NCBI GenBank assembly: GCA_963701995.1
Contig: OY969693.1
Location: 1,674,001 to 1,738,000, forward strand
Direction: 5' to 3'
Source of the DNA: Methanoflorens sp963701995
Lineage (GTDB): Archaea > Halobacteriota > Bog-38 > Methanoflorentales > Methanoflorentaceae
Length of the DNA stretch: 64,000 nucleotides
Below, piece by piece: positions 9,176 through 17,677 of the stretch. Position 1 is the stretch's first letter; every line of letters starts with the position of its first letter. The translations under genes were made by a program, and so were the position numbers. The notes under the pieces were generated by a model. The model ran no database searches. It saw only the letters and a program-made list of their open reading frames with translations, and was not told the DNA's origin.

Positions 9176-9757
9176 ATGAAATCGATGTATGGATATATAC
9201 GGGATGCCTGGAAAACCCCCGAACGCAGCTACGTGAAAAGCCTCGCGTGGCAGCGCCTACAAACGTGGCGGCGTGAGCCGGCGGTCATTCGCATCGCGAG
9301 ACCCACGCGACTCGACAGAGCAAGAAGCTTGGGATATAAGGCCAAACAAGGTATCATCACAGCTCGTGTGAGAACGTGGCGCGGTGGTCGGAGAAAACAA
9401 CGCCCGCGCGGGGGCCGTCGGACGAAGCACCTCGGAGTTGACAGGCTGACCGCTCGAAAAAGTTCACAGCGCATTGCAGAAGAACGAGCTGCACGAAGAT
9501 TTCCCAACTTAGAGGTGTTGAACTGGTACTGGGTAGGACAAGACGGGAAATCGAAGTGGTACGAAATCATACTCGTTGATCCGAGCCACCCTAGGATCCT
9601 AAGCGACCGCAATCTCAACTGGATCGCGTCTTCACGCGGGCGTGCCATGCGAGGGACGACAAGCGCTGGTAAGAAAGGTCGCGGTTTAAGGAACAAAGGG
9701 CGAGGTGCCGAGAAAACTCTGCCCTCGCGGAGTGCTTATGGTCGAAAGGGGGCGTGA
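9176..9757 (+). CDS. rpl15e: Ribosomal protein L15e
   Basis: A 193-aa, strongly basic protein of the 50S subunit; no bacterial counterpart exists. It begins 'MKSMYGYIRDAWKTPERSYV' and contains 'ARVRTWRGGRRKQRPRGGRR', both typical of L15e, and the length is standard. TATA-like TTAAAT about 27 nt upstream (9145-9150) would start transcription of the following RNA-processing superoperon. It lies 15 nt before the COG1325 gene. Confidence 0.97.
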   Translation: MKSMYGYIRDAWKTPERSYVKSLAWQRLQTWRREPAVIRIARPTRLDRARSLGYKAKQGIITARVRTWRGGRRKQRPRGGRRTKHLGVDRLTARKSSQRIAEERAARRFPNLEVLNWYWVGQDGKSKWYEIILVDPSHPRILSDRNLNWIASSRGRAMRGTTSAGKKGRGLRNKGRGAEKTLPSRSAYGRKGA

Positions 9758-9772
9758 GCTCTTTCCTGAGGA

Positions 9773-10255
9773 TTGAATTTGCTTCTTGTCGTGAATGGCA
9801 GTGACAGATCCCGCAGGCCTAAAAAAGCAATTCACAGCATCTCCGTCAGTGTTTTCGCCCACGCTACTGAGAATGAAAGCAAAGTTCTAGCGGCGCTGCG
9901 CTTAATCGTACCCGAACACGTTAGCGTCGATCGCCTGCCGGTTGCGGGACACTTTGGAAATCCCATGATTATTCTCACCGCACGAACCGAAAAAGCATCC
10001 GAGACTCGCCACATCATTGGCGCGATCAAGAAGAAGCTCCCAAAAGATGAGTTAATGGAACTGCGAGAAGAAGTCCCGCAGCACCTCAGCCAACGGTGCA
10101 TACTCGTTATGAAATTTGACAAACAGGCTGCTGCACGCGGGTTCCTCCGGCAAGGGAAAGAAGACCCAATAGTGCTGCGCGCAAAGATAGCAGCATATCC
10201 AGCTCGTGTTGAGACCGCAACGCGGATTACTCGCGACCTCTTTGATGATGCCTGA
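9773..10255 (+). CDS. Predicted archaeal exosome-associated RNA-binding protein (COG1325)
   Basis: A protein of about 160 aa matching the COG1325 family, found in archaea beside RNase P and exosome genes. Core features are 'ISVSVFAHATENESKVLAAL' at the N-terminus and 'GHFGNPMIILTA' in the middle. The ORF opens with TTG; a GTG at 9791 is another possible start, since the conserved part begins just after it. The 3' end overlaps rnp3. The role in RNA metabolism is inferred from family and location. Confidence 0.8.
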   Translation: MNLLLVVNGSDRSRRPKKAIHSISVSVFAHATENESKVLAALRLIVPEHVSVDRLPVAGHFGNPMIILTARTEKASETRHIIGAIKKKLPKDELMELREEVPQHLSQRCILVMKFDKQAAARGFLRQGKEDPIVLRAKIAAYPARVETATRITRDLFDDA

Positions 10256-10904
10256 CTACGTCGATATAAGCGTTCACGCGTTTCCCGAAGGAGCAGACAC
10301 GCCGAAAAGGCTTAACCTCGTTGCTCGGAGCCTTGGCTTCGCCGCCATTGGTCTAACAGCGCATTCGCCTTATTGGTCTCAGTTTTCCGATTCGAGTGTC
10401 ATCTCAGGAATAGAAATTGTCGCGCATAACGTTCGCGATCTGCGTAAGAAAATTGCGTTCTTCAGCAAAACAGCTACCATCATAAGCGTGCACGGTGGGG
10501 ATGAACGAATCAACAGGGCTGCTTGCAGCGACGACCGCGTGGATCTTCTAATGCACCCGGAAACAGGTAAACGAGGCGGTCTAAACCAGGTGACAGCTAA
10601 AATCGCCGAGAAAAACGGCGTCGCGCTAGGCTTGAGCTTTGGCTACTTCTGGAAAACAAGAGAAATTGAAAGGTCTCGTGCGCTCGCGCTCCAGCATCAA
10701 AACGTCGCATTATGCCAGAAGTTTGGAGTGCCAATCGTTATTACGAGCGATGCCTATTCGCATTTCGACATGCGGGCTCCTCGCCAATTAAAAGCTCTCG
10801 CACGGCTTTTACCTCTAGAAGACAAGGAAGCGACGGCTGCTTTATCGAGTGCGCCGCAAGATATCATCAAACGCAGTACACAGAAAGAAAAGGCGCGCGT
10901 ATGA
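10245..10904 (+). CDS. rnp3: RNase P protein component 3 (Rpp30 homologue)
   Basis: About 219 aa from the ATG pair at 10245/10248, which overlaps the end of the preceding gene; the longer upstream frame from 10206 is not conserved. Rnp3 is a PHP-like TIM-barrel subunit that pairs with Pop5 in archaeal RNase P, which matures tRNA 5' ends. Matching motifs are 'YVDISVHAFPEG', 'ISVHGGDERINRAAC', 'VDLLMHPETGKRGGLNQV' and 'VITSDAYSHFDMR'. It shares ATGA with the rnp2 start. Confidence 0.92.
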   Translation: MMPDYVDISVHAFPEGADTPKRLNLVARSLGFAAIGLTAHSPYWSQFSDSSVISGIEIVAHNVRDLRKKIAFFSKTATIISVHGGDERINRAACSDDRVDLLMHPETGKRGGLNQVTAKIAEKNGVALGLSFGYFWKTREIERSRALALQHQNVALCQKFGVPIVITSDAYSHFDMRAPRQLKALARLLPLEDKEATAALSSAPQDIIKRSTQKEKARV

Positions 10905-11404
10905 AACCACTTCGACCTACTTTGCGAGAAAGCTTTCGGTACGTCGCCTTCACGCTCAGCTATGAAGAACCCGTAAGAACGCGGGATTTACAAACAGAAA
11001 TCTTCAAAGCTGCGAAAAGCCTGTTTGGGGACATCGGAGTGAGTAAGTTGGGAATTAAAGTCGTTATGTTTGATGGCACAAAAGGGCTTGTGCGTTGTCA
11101 CTACCGACACGTGCCCGATGTACAAGCGACATTTGCAAGCATCGGCAAAATCGAGAACAATCGGGTTCGCGTGACGGTCGTAGGCACTTCCGGAACAATA
11201 AAGGCTGCCATAGAAAAGTATTTACAAATTGACGAGAAAATACGACGCATTATATCTTCTTATGTGACAGTGCCCGTGTCCGGGAAAGCAGTGAGGATGC
11301 GTGGCAAGGAAATTGATATAATTCCAGAAGATAGGGAAATTATTGATCGTGCTGACGTCCAATTCATCGGCATCACGATCGATGACAATGAGAGGCTAAT
11401 ATAA
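10901..11404 (+). CDS. rnp2: RNase P protein component 2 (Pop5 homologue)
   Basis: A 167-aa protein from the ATG at 10901, which overlaps the rnp3 stop; a longer upstream frame exists but is not conserved. The start 'MKPLRPTLRESFRYVAFTL' and the beta-strand 'GLVRCHYRHVP' are typical of Pop5. It forms a heterotetramer with Rnp3 in the RNase P holoenzyme. The C-terminal 40 residues extend beyond the core fold. Its stop overlaps the psmA start by one base. Confidence 0.9.
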   Translation: MKPLRPTLRESFRYVAFTLSYEEPVRTRDLQTEIFKAAKSLFGDIGVSKLGIKVVMFDGTKGLVRCHYRHVPDVQATFASIGKIENNRVRVTVVGTSGTIKAAIEKYLQIDEKIRRIISSYVTVPVSGKAVRMRGKEIDIIPEDREIIDRADVQFIGITIDDNERLI

Positions 11405-12141
11405 TGCAGATGGCACCACAAATGGGTTACGACAGAGCTATCACCGTGTTTTCACCGGACGGTAGACTCTTTCAAGTCGAATACGCGCGCGAAGCTGTAA
11501 AACGAGGCACTACATCGGTCGGCATAAAAGCAAAGGACGGCGTAGCTCTGCTCGTCGATAAGCGCATCTCAAGTCGGCTTCTGGAGCCCCAATCTACCGA
11601 GAAGATCTTCCAAGTAGATGATCACATAGGCGCTGTGACTTCCGGCCTCGTCGCTGACGCTAGGGCATTAGTCGACCGTGCCCGTGTCGACGCCCAAATC
11701 AACCGCGTCGTGTATAACGAACCTATTGCCATTGAAACGCTAGCAAAAAAGATCGCGGACCATAAGCAGACGTTCACGCAGTACGGAGGGGTTAGGCCTT
11801 ACGGGACAGCACTTCTCATCGGCGGGATTGATGACTCGGGGCCACGGCTTTTTGAAACAGATCCGAGCGGCGCCCTTTTGATGGTAAAGGCTACGGGGAT
11901 TGGTTCAGGACGAAATGCCGTTATGGAGTTTCTCGAAGAGAAGTATGACGAAAACGCCGACATTGATAGCGCCATAAAACTCGGGCTTGAAGCGCTGTAC
12001 AAGGCGACGGAAGGCAAAATTACAATTGATACCATCGAAATCGCTGCCATATACGCGGAAGATCACCGATTTAAGAAGCTAAGCATGGATGACCTCGAAG
12101 CGTACGTGAAAAGTGTGCTCGAGTCGATGCCTAAAGAGTAG
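11404..12141 (+). CDS. psmA: Proteasome subunit alpha
   Basis: A 245-aa alpha subunit of the 20S proteasome. The N-terminal gate sequence 'MGYDRAITVFSPDGRLFQVE' and 'YAREAVKRGTTSVGIKAKDG' are canonical, with no N-terminal nucleophile, as expected for alpha. Seven copies form each outer ring of the archaeal 20S core. The gene lies inside the exosome/RNase P superoperon, a conserved archaeal arrangement linking protein and RNA turnover. Confidence 0.97.
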   Translation: MQMAPQMGYDRAITVFSPDGRLFQVEYAREAVKRGTTSVGIKAKDGVALLVDKRISSRLLEPQSTEKIFQVDDHIGAVTSGLVADARALVDRARVDAQINRVVYNEPIAIETLAKKIADHKQTFTQYGGVRPYGTALLIGGIDDSGPRLFETDPSGALLMVKATGIGSGRNAVMEFLEEKYDENADIDSAIKLGLEALYKATEGKITIDTIEIAAIYAEDHRFKKLSMDDLEAYVKSVLESMPKE

Positions 12142-12199
12142 TGGTTTTGCATCCTTTTGCGCCGCCATAAACGAACAGCGCACGGAGGAGTAGGTCCAG

Positions 12200-12910
12200 A
12201 TGGTGTCTCTCGATAACGCGGTTGTAGCTCGATTTGCGAGAGGTGGGGAACACTTTGAAGTGCTCGCTGACCCCGAAAATGCATTACTATTGCGCGAAGG
12301 CGGGGATATTGATCTGGATGCGGTTCTTGCGATTGAAGAGATATTCAAAGATGCATCCAAAGGGGAAAAAGCGTCTGACGAGAGCCTCAAGCACACGTTT
12401 AGTACCACCGATCCAGCAGCCATAGCAAAACGGATCATCACAGAAGGTGACCTGCATCTTACCGCTCAGCAAAGGCGCAAGATCCAAGAACACAAGCGAA
12501 AGCAAGTGATCGCAACCATAGCTGCTAATGCCATAAATCCCCAAACGGGCCTGCCTCATCCGCCACAGAGAATAGAAAAAGCACTTGAAGAGGCAAAGGT
12601 GAACATAGACCCCCTTAGAAGCGTCGACGAGCAAGTGAACGTCACTTTGAAGGCAATCCGACCGCTAATACCCATCAGATTCGAGGAGGTCAACGTCGCC
12701 GTTAAGGTGCCGGCCCATTATGCCGCAAAATCGCAGGGCCCCCTCCAGCGCTTTGGTAAGATAGTGAGACACGAGTGGCAAAAGGACGGCTCTTGGATCG
12801 GCGTGGTCCGGTTTCCTGCAGGACTGCAAAATGATTTCTATGAGCTCGTAAATCGACTATCAAGAGGGGAAGCCGAGACGCGAATCGTTACCCGGGAAGG
12901 GCAAAAATGA
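12200..12910 (+). CDS. sdo1: Ribosome maturation protein SBDS homologue
   Basis: A 236-aa protein with the three-domain SBDS layout: the N-terminal FYSH domain with 'FEVLADPENALLLREG', a helical middle with 'NPQTGLPHPPQRIEKALEEA', and a ferredoxin-like C-terminal domain. The archaeal/eukaryotic family releases aIF6 from the large ribosomal subunit. GGAGGAG lies about 10 nt before the ATG. It overlaps rrp4 by 4 nt. Confidence 0.95.
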   Translation: MVSLDNAVVARFARGGEHFEVLADPENALLLREGGDIDLDAVLAIEEIFKDASKGEKASDESLKHTFSTTDPAAIAKRIITEGDLHLTAQQRRKIQEHKRKQVIATIAANAINPQTGLPHPPQRIEKALEEAKVNIDPLRSVDEQVNVTLKAIRPLIPIRFEEVNVAVKVPAHYAAKSQGPLQRFGKIVRHEWQKDGSWIGVVRFPAGLQNDFYELVNRLSRGEAETRIVTREGQK

Positions 12911-13596
12911 AGAAAGAAAAAGTCGATAAGACGATCGTCGTGCCGGGAGATCTACTATCTGAAGACGCAGCAAAAGCTGCAGAAGGAACCTACGTTGAAA
13001 ACGGGAAAGTCTACTCACTCATATATGGGCTTGCTGACGAAAGGGAAAAAGTGCGGGTAATCCCGCTTTCGGGAAAATATCTTCCCGCGATTGGTGACGT
13101 GGTCGTCGGAATGGTATCAGACATCAGTTTCTCGAATTGGAAGGTCGACATTAACTCACCATACGAAGCGCTCATGCATATATCAGAATATCCTCGCCGC
13201 ATCGAATCGAGCGAAATGGCCAAAATCATGGGTGTGGGCGACCTCGCGATATTCAAGGTTGTAGACGTGGATCCATCCATGAAGATTGAGCTCGCGCCCC
13301 GAGAAGGCCAACTGCGTGTGCTGCGAAGTGGCAGAGTCGTCGAGGTGTCGTATACAAAAGTCCCGCGGGTTATCGGCCGGGCCGGGTCGATGATAAGCCT
13401 GCTCAAGAGTAAACTCGACCTAAACATTTTCGTCGGGAAAAATGGCCGCATTTGGATCAACGGGAAAGTAGAAGACGAGGATCTCGCCGTCAAAGTAATC
13501 AAACGAATCGAGCAAGAGGCGCATACGTCGGGACTCACGGATAGGATAACCAAGTTGTTAGAGGAAGAAAAGCATGGAGTTCATGAAAAACGGTAA
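12907..13596 (+). CDS. rrp4: Exosome complex RNA-binding protein Rrp4
   Basis: A 229-aa cap subunit of the archaeal exosome. An N-terminal domain is followed by an S1 domain near 'YLPAIGDVVVGMV...NSPYEALMHISE' and a C-terminal KH domain ('VIGRAGSMISLLKSK', the GxxG loop). It recruits RNA to the Rrp41-Rrp42 ring. It overlaps sdo1 (4 nt) and rrp41 (23 nt), consistent with coupled translation of the complex. Confidence 0.96.
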   Translation: MKKEKVDKTIVVPGDLLSEDAAKAAEGTYVENGKVYSLIYGLADEREKVRVIPLSGKYLPAIGDVVVGMVSDISFSNWKVDINSPYEALMHISEYPRRIESSEMAKIMGVGDLAIFKVVDVDPSMKIELAPREGQLRVLRSGRVVEVSYTKVPRVIGRAGSMISLLKSKLDLNIFVGKNGRIWINGKVEDEDLAVKVIKRIEQEAHTSGLTDRITKLLEEEKHGVHEKR

Positions 13597-14284
13597 GAGA
13601 ATAGACAATCGGCTCCCGAATGAGCTACGTCCAATCAAGTTTGAGGTTGGCGCACTTGAACGGGCCGATGGCTCGTGTTATGTCGAGCACGGTGGAAACA
13701 AGGTCATTGCCGCCGTTTACGGGCCACGGGCAGTACATCCGCGTCACCTGCAGGAAGCAAACCGTGCGATCATCCGGTACCGCTATAATATGGCGTCTTT
13801 TTCAGTGGAGGAGCGGCGGCGGCCAGGCCCTGACCGGAGGAGCATAGAGATCTCAAAGGTGAGCAGGCAGGCGATCGATCCCGTCATCATCAAGGAGTTT
13901 TATCCCAGGTCGACAATCGACATCTTCGTGGAGATTCTTCAAGCAGATGCTGGCACTCGATCAGCAGGGATAAATGCAGCTTCTGTTGCACTGGCCGATG
14001 CGGGAGTGCCCATGCGCGGTCTCATCTCGTCATGTGCAGTCGGCAAGGTGGATGACACGGTTGTCTTGGATCTCGTGAAGGAGGAGGACAACTATGGGCA
14101 AGCAGACATGCCAGTCGCCATGGATGTGCGGACTGGAGAAGTTACGCTGCTCCAGATGGACGGCCATTTGACGCTGGACGAGTTTGAACAGGCGCTAGAA
14201 CTCGGTAAGATCGGTTGTGCCAGCATTGCAGAAATGCAAAGGGAAGCCCTAATTCAGAAGTATCGAGGGGAAGAAGATGAATGA
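13574..14284 (+). CDS. rrp41: Exosome complex exonuclease Rrp41
   Basis: A 236-aa RNase PH-family protein and the catalytic ring subunit, which degrades RNA 3'-to-5' with phosphate. Signature sequences are 'AAVYGPRAVHPRH', 'RRRPGPDRRSIEISKV', 'LQADAGTRSAGINAAS' and 'DLVKEEDNYGQADMPVAM', the last with active-site acidic residues. Met1 or Met4 may be used; both lie inside the rrp4 coding end. It overlaps rrp42 by 8 nt. Confidence 0.97.
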   Translation: MEFMKNGKRIDNRLPNELRPIKFEVGALERADGSCYVEHGGNKVIAAVYGPRAVHPRHLQEANRAIIRYRYNMASFSVEERRRPGPDRRSIEISKVSRQAIDPVIIKEFYPRSTIDIFVEILQADAGTRSAGINAASVALADAGVPMRGLISSCAVGKVDDTVVLDLVKEEDNYGQADMPVAMDVRTGEVTLLQMDGHLTLDEFEQALELGKIGCASIAEMQREALIQKYRGEEDE

Positions 14285-15062
14285 CGTCATTGCTGAGATA
14301 AGAAGAGATTATATTTACGAGCTTGCCAAGCGAAGCGAAAGGGCAGATGGACGGGCCCTTGATGAGTATCGGCCGATACAGGTCGAAGTAGGGTTGATAG
14401 GTAAAGCCGAAGGCTCCGCGAGAGTGAAGATAGGCAACACACAGGTTCTCGTTGGTGTAAAGGTTCAACCCGGAGAGCCTTTTCCAGATGCGCCTGACAC
14501 GGGTGTGATAATAACCAACGTGGAGCTGGTGCCACTGGCATCTCCGTCCTTTGAACCGGGTCCACCCGATGAAAACGCGATTGAGCTCGCACGTGTAGTG
14601 GACCGCGGCGTTCGAGAATCTGGAGCCATTGACTTGTCTCAACTAACATTGCCGGACGGCAAAGTGTGGCTCATTTTCATTGACGTGCACGTCCTAGACC
14701 ACGATGGAAATCTCATGGACGCGTCCGCTCTGGGAGCGCTCGCTGCGCTCGTAAACGCAAAGAAACCCTGTGAGCGATACGGCTACGGACCTGACGCCCC
14801 GCTGCCAATCAAGGAATCTCCGATCGCGGTGACCGCGGTTGACCTCGACGGCGAGATCATGCTGGACCCCTCGCTAGATGAAGAGACTATCGCGTCTTCG
14901 AGAATAACGGTCATCTCCGGCTTGCAAGGAGCGCTTGCAGGAATGCAGAAAAGCGGAACTGGAACGCTCTCCGTGGAAGAGATCGCGCGTATCGTTAAGC
15001 TCGCGAGCAGCAAAGCCATGCAGATCAGAGATGATCTTTTTGGTGGTTCAACGGATGGTTAA
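14277..15062 (+). CDS. rrp42: Exosome complex component Rrp42
   Basis: A 261-aa RNase PH-family partner of Rrp41; it builds half of the hexameric ring but is itself inactive. Typical sequences are 'RADGRALDEYRPIQVEVG', 'LVGVKVQPGEPFPD' and 'LPDGKVWLIFIDVHVLDHDG'. It overlaps rrp41 at the start and shares ATGGTTAA with the L37Ae gene at its end. Confidence 0.96.
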   Translation: MNDVIAEIRRDYIYELAKRSERADGRALDEYRPIQVEVGLIGKAEGSARVKIGNTQVLVGVKVQPGEPFPDAPDTGVIITNVELVPLASPSFEPGPPDENAIELARVVDRGVRESGAIDLSQLTLPDGKVWLIFIDVHVLDHDGNLMDASALGALAALVNAKKPCERYGYGPDAPLPIKESPIAVTAVDLDGEIMLDPSLDEETIASSRITVISGLQGALAGMQKSGTGTLSVEEIARIVKLASSKAMQIRDDLFGGSTDG

Positions 15063-15351
15063 GAAAGGCGCGCGCAAGAAGGGAAGAAAGACCCGTTCCG
15101 CAGGCCGGTTCGGCCCGCGATACGGCCGCAAGATCCGCAAAAGAATTGCCGACGTCGAAGAGGCGATGCACCAAGCGCACAAATGTCCCGCGTGTGGGCG
15201 AAAGGCTGTGTCTCGAAAGGGCACGGGGATATGGGTGTGCGCAAAGTGTCAAACAACGTTTGCCGGAGGTGCATACCTCCCGGAGACCTCGGTCGGCAAA
15301 ACCGTCGCGCGCTCGATTCGCCGCGCAAATGAGGAAAAAGAACAGATTTGA
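15055..15351 (+). CDS. rpl37ae: Ribosomal protein L37Ae
   Basis: A 98-aa basic protein from the ATG at 15055, which overlaps the rrp42 stop by 8 nt; a longer in-frame extension upstream only shadows rrp42. It begins 'MVKKGARKKGRKTRSAGRFG' and has a C4 zinc finger, 'CPACGRKAVSRKGTGIWVCAKC' split over about 22 residues. It is a component of the large ribosomal subunit. The stop overlaps the rpoP start. Confidence 0.93.
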   Translation: MVKKGARKKGRKTRSAGRFGPRYGRKIRKRIADVEEAMHQAHKCPACGRKAVSRKGTGIWVCAKCQTTFAGGAYLPETSVGKTVARSIRRANEEKEQI

Positions 15352-15506
15352 AGCTGCGAGGTGATTTCACGGTTTACAAATGCATTCGGTGCAAGCGCGA
15401 AGTTGAGGTAGAGTCCGAGTACGGCGGAATCAGGTGTCCTTACTGCGGCCATAGAATATTGATCAAGGAGCGGCCTACTATCATCAAGAAAGTGAAGGTC
15501 CTTTAG
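15348..15506 (+). CDS. rpoP: DNA-directed RNA polymerase subunit P
   Basis: A tiny gene of 52 codons starting with TTG at 15348, overlapping the L37Ae stop by 4 nt. The product begins 'MKLRGDFTVYKCIRCKRE' and holds two CxxC pairs (KCIRC and RCPYCG) with 'HRILIKERPT', the standard pattern for archaeal RpoP / eukaryotic Rpb12. It helps anchor Rpo3 and Rpo10 in RNA polymerase. The location between L37Ae and pcc1 is conserved. Confidence 0.9.
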   Translation: MKLRGDFTVYKCIRCKREVEVESEYGGIRCPYCGHRILIKERPTIIKKVKVL

Positions 15507-15584
15507 GCAAATGCGACCTCGGAGTCTACCCTCGCTGCACAAGAAATCGCGAAGCCGCTCACGATGAATGACCACACTACGTAA

Positions 15585-15839
15585 ATGCTCCATTTAACGT
15601 ACATCATAGAAACGCAAAACGCAGACTATTTGTACCGATCGATCACTCCCGAACTGGAGACCATCGCTATCGCCGGGACACGCTCTTCTGTGACTGTACG
15701 AGAGACGGCAGAGAAGCTAATCATCGACATCACAGCTTCGGACGTAGCCTCATGCCGGTCGGCGACAAATTCGTGGCTGAGATTGGCGCTGATTGCTACA
15801 GAAGTGGACGAACTTGTCGCATATACGTTAAAGAATTAA
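15585..15839 (+). CDS. pcc1: KEOPS complex subunit Pcc1
   Basis: An 84-aa protein that fits the small dimeric Pcc1 subunit of KEOPS, which supports t6A37 modification of tRNA. The conserved stretch is 'LIIDITASDVASCRSATNSW' followed by 'LRLALIATEV'. It sits between rpoP and prefoldin beta, its usual archaeal position. The start ATG is separated from rpoP by 78 nt. Confidence 0.82.
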   Translation: MLHLTYIIETQNADYLYRSITPELETIAIAGTRSSVTVRETAEKLIIDITASDVASCRSATNSWLRLALIATEVDELVAYTLKN

Positions 15840-15885
15840 GCGAAACTGTAACCGCTTGAAAAACGCTCCCCAAGGAGAATCTTGA

Positions 15886-16251
15886 ATGAGTACCGAACTA
15901 CCACCCCAAATTCAAAATCAAGTCGCTCAATTGCAACAACTTCAACAGCAGGCGCAAGCGCTCGCTGTTCAGCGAAGTCAACTCGAACTCGCCTTGAACG
16001 AAGCTAACCAAACCCTCGTTGAGCTCGACAAGCTGGACGAAAAAGCTGTTATCTTCAAGACCGTTGGAATGATCCTCGTACGCTCGAACAAAGACGAGGT
16101 GAAGGCTGAGCTAACGGAAAAAAAAGAGACGTATGATGTACGTTTGAAGAGCCTTGAAAGGCAGGAAGAACGCGTTCAAACGCGTTTTCAACAACTCCAG
16201 CAGCAGCTGCAAAAAGCCCTCGGAGGGGGGACTGCGCCGCAGGGCGCGTAG
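15886..16251 (+). CDS. pfdB: Prefoldin beta subunit
   Basis: A 121-aa protein, nearly all coiled coil, with glutamine-rich heptads at both ends and a central hairpin 'DEKAVIFKTVGMILVRSNKD' typical of the beta class. Prefoldin is a jellyfish-shaped (alpha2 beta4) co-chaperone that captures unfolded proteins for the thermosome. AAGGAGAAT lies about 5 nt before the start. It is the last gene of the plus-strand superoperon and converges on the NYN gene. Confidence 0.93.
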   Translation: MSTELPPQIQNQVAQLQQLQQQAQALAVQRSQLELALNEANQTLVELDKLDEKAVIFKTVGMILVRSNKDEVKAELTEKKETYDVRLKSLERQEERVQTRFQQLQQQLQKALGGGTAPQGA

Positions 16252-16284
16252 CTCAACTTCCGGGTTCGGGCAAGACTCGAGGTG

Positions 16285-16839
16285 TTACGCGGGTTTTGGG
16301 TAAACTTCTTCCTCGTCTTTAGCGGTGAGCTTTTCTCTCGCAGCGACATTGGTAGCTGGTGTCTCGCTCAATGTTACAACGACGTCAGCGAGATTTTTAA
16401 GCGCGGTCGAAAACCCAGGCTCTGCTCCGAAGATGATGGTCTCTTTGCCATGCTCCATCGCTTTTGAAAGCACAGGCTTAAAATCAGCATCTCGGGTAAC
16501 TATTGCGATAATATCTATATTAGGATTGAAAATGAGCTCCGTAGCTTCAACGGCAAGTCGAACATCAACGTCACTCGAGCTGACCACCGGCTCAAATCCT
16601 TGGTTCTCGATTGCCTCGACGAGCTTCTCAGAGGCATACTGGTTCAGGTAGACCCTACCCACCTTGATGTCGCCGAATTCCTTTAGCGTATTGCGTATTT
16701 CTTCTAGGTCGATTTGAAATTCCTTCCGAAGCATGTTAGGCCCATCAACGAGCAGCCCAATGCCCTTGCGGGATCCTTCCCGCCCTCGAATTATCGTCCT
16801 AATCTTGAATCGGTCTTTAATATGGGGGATATAACGCAT
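16285..16839 (-). CDS. NYN (PIN-fold) domain protein, predicted RNase
   Basis: A 184-aa protein. 'GIGLLVDGPNMLRKEF' near residue 27 carries the first NYN acidic residue plus Asn, and 'IIAIVTRDADFKPVLSKAME' supplies the others, the arrangement expected for a metal-dependent RNase of the LabA/DUF88 (TIGR00288-like) type. The C-terminus is a charged tail. It is divergent from no neighbour and convergent with pfdB. A strong TATA (16894-16902) lies about 55 nt upstream. Confidence 0.82.
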   Translation of the reverse strand: MRYIPHIKDRFKIRTIIRGREGSRKGIGLLVDGPNMLRKEFQIDLEEIRNTLKEFGDIKVGRVYLNQYASEKLVEAIENQGFEPVVSSSDVDVRLAVEATELIFNPNIDIIAIVTRDADFKPVLSKAMEHGKETIIFGAEPGFSTALKNLADVVVTLSETPATNVAAREKLTAKDEEEVYPKPA

Positions 16840-16893
16840 AAATGTTAAGACTCCTGCTATAACAAAAATGACAAAATAATGTACTGCAGCGTG

Positions 16894-16902
16894 CTATATA
16901 TG
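16894..16902 (-). promoter_or_regulatory. TATA box for the NYN gene
   Basis: CATATATAG on the minus strand, about 55 nt before the NYN start codon, which predicts a leader of about 30 nt. GGAG occurs within that leader. Confidence 0.5.
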
Positions 16903-16933
16903 TTTTTCTTTTATTCGTCCGAAATAAGCCTCT

Positions 16934-17677
16934 TTATCCAAGATTAAAAGCCCTATAAGTGTTCTCCGCGATAATCGACGCCGCATCTTCAACTTCTGTG
17001 TCCCAGATCCGCGATATGGCGACAATCGCGTCTCCTACAAACGACGGTTCGTTTCGACCCTTGCGCGCGGCTAGATAGGGACTATCAGTCTCGATCACTA
17101 CCATATCTCGGGGGGCCTTCTCCACGAGCTTCTGGTGGTGCCCGGACCGGCATACCCTGGTTGAAATTGAGACAAAGTGCCCACAGTCCACGATCTTTTC
17201 GAGCAACTCCACACTGCCCCCGTAGCAGTGATAGACTGCCTGATCTACACCGTGCACGAGCTCAAAAACGCGCTTCTCGGCATCGCGGCTGTGAATGACA
17301 AGGGGTAGGCCGAGCTCTTGACTCAGCTGAATGAATAGCTTAAACGCGTTTTCTTGTTTCTCACGTTGATGTCCCGACTTGACATGGTAAAAATCCAGCC
17401 CAACTTCGCCAACTGCGGTTGCTGAATCTGCGTTTTGCCGAATGTATTCCTCGACGCTTTCTTTTTCGGCAACGTGAAGCGGGCTTAGGCCGTAAGCCGC
17501 GTACACGTTCTCATGCTTAAGCAATTCTCTCGTCGCCCAATTCGATGTGAGGCTAATGCCCGAGTTGATGAGCGCTATTCGCGCATTGAACGCCCTCTCA
17601 ATCACCGATTGTCGATCGTCGTCAAACGCAGGCGTGTCGATGTGACAGTGCGTGTCGACGAGATGCCATCGCGGCAC
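16934..17677 (-). CDS. tatD: TatD-family metal-dependent hydrolase
   Basis: A 247-aa amidohydrolase-fold protein. Metal ligands are visible at 'LVDTHCHIDTPAF' (HxH), 'AVGEVGLDFYH' (Glu), 'PLVIHSRDAEKR' (His), 'VYHCYGG' (His) and 'VVIETDSPYL' (Asp). Family members are Mg-dependent DNases or D-aminoacyl-type hydrolases. The start codon overlaps the last base of the preceding leuA/cimA gene on the same strand. Confidence 0.9.
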   Translation of the reverse strand: MPRWHLVDTHCHIDTPAFDDDRQSVIERAFNARIALINSGISLTSNWATRELLKHENVYAAYGLSPLHVAEKESVEEYIRQNADSATAVGEVGLDFYHVKSGHQREKQENAFKLFIQLSQELGLPLVIHSRDAEKRVFELVHGVDQAVYHCYGGSVELLEKIVDCGHFVSISTRVCRSGHHQKLVEKAPRDMVVIETDSPYLAARKGRNEPSFVGDAIVAISRIWDTEVEDAASIIAENTYRAFNLG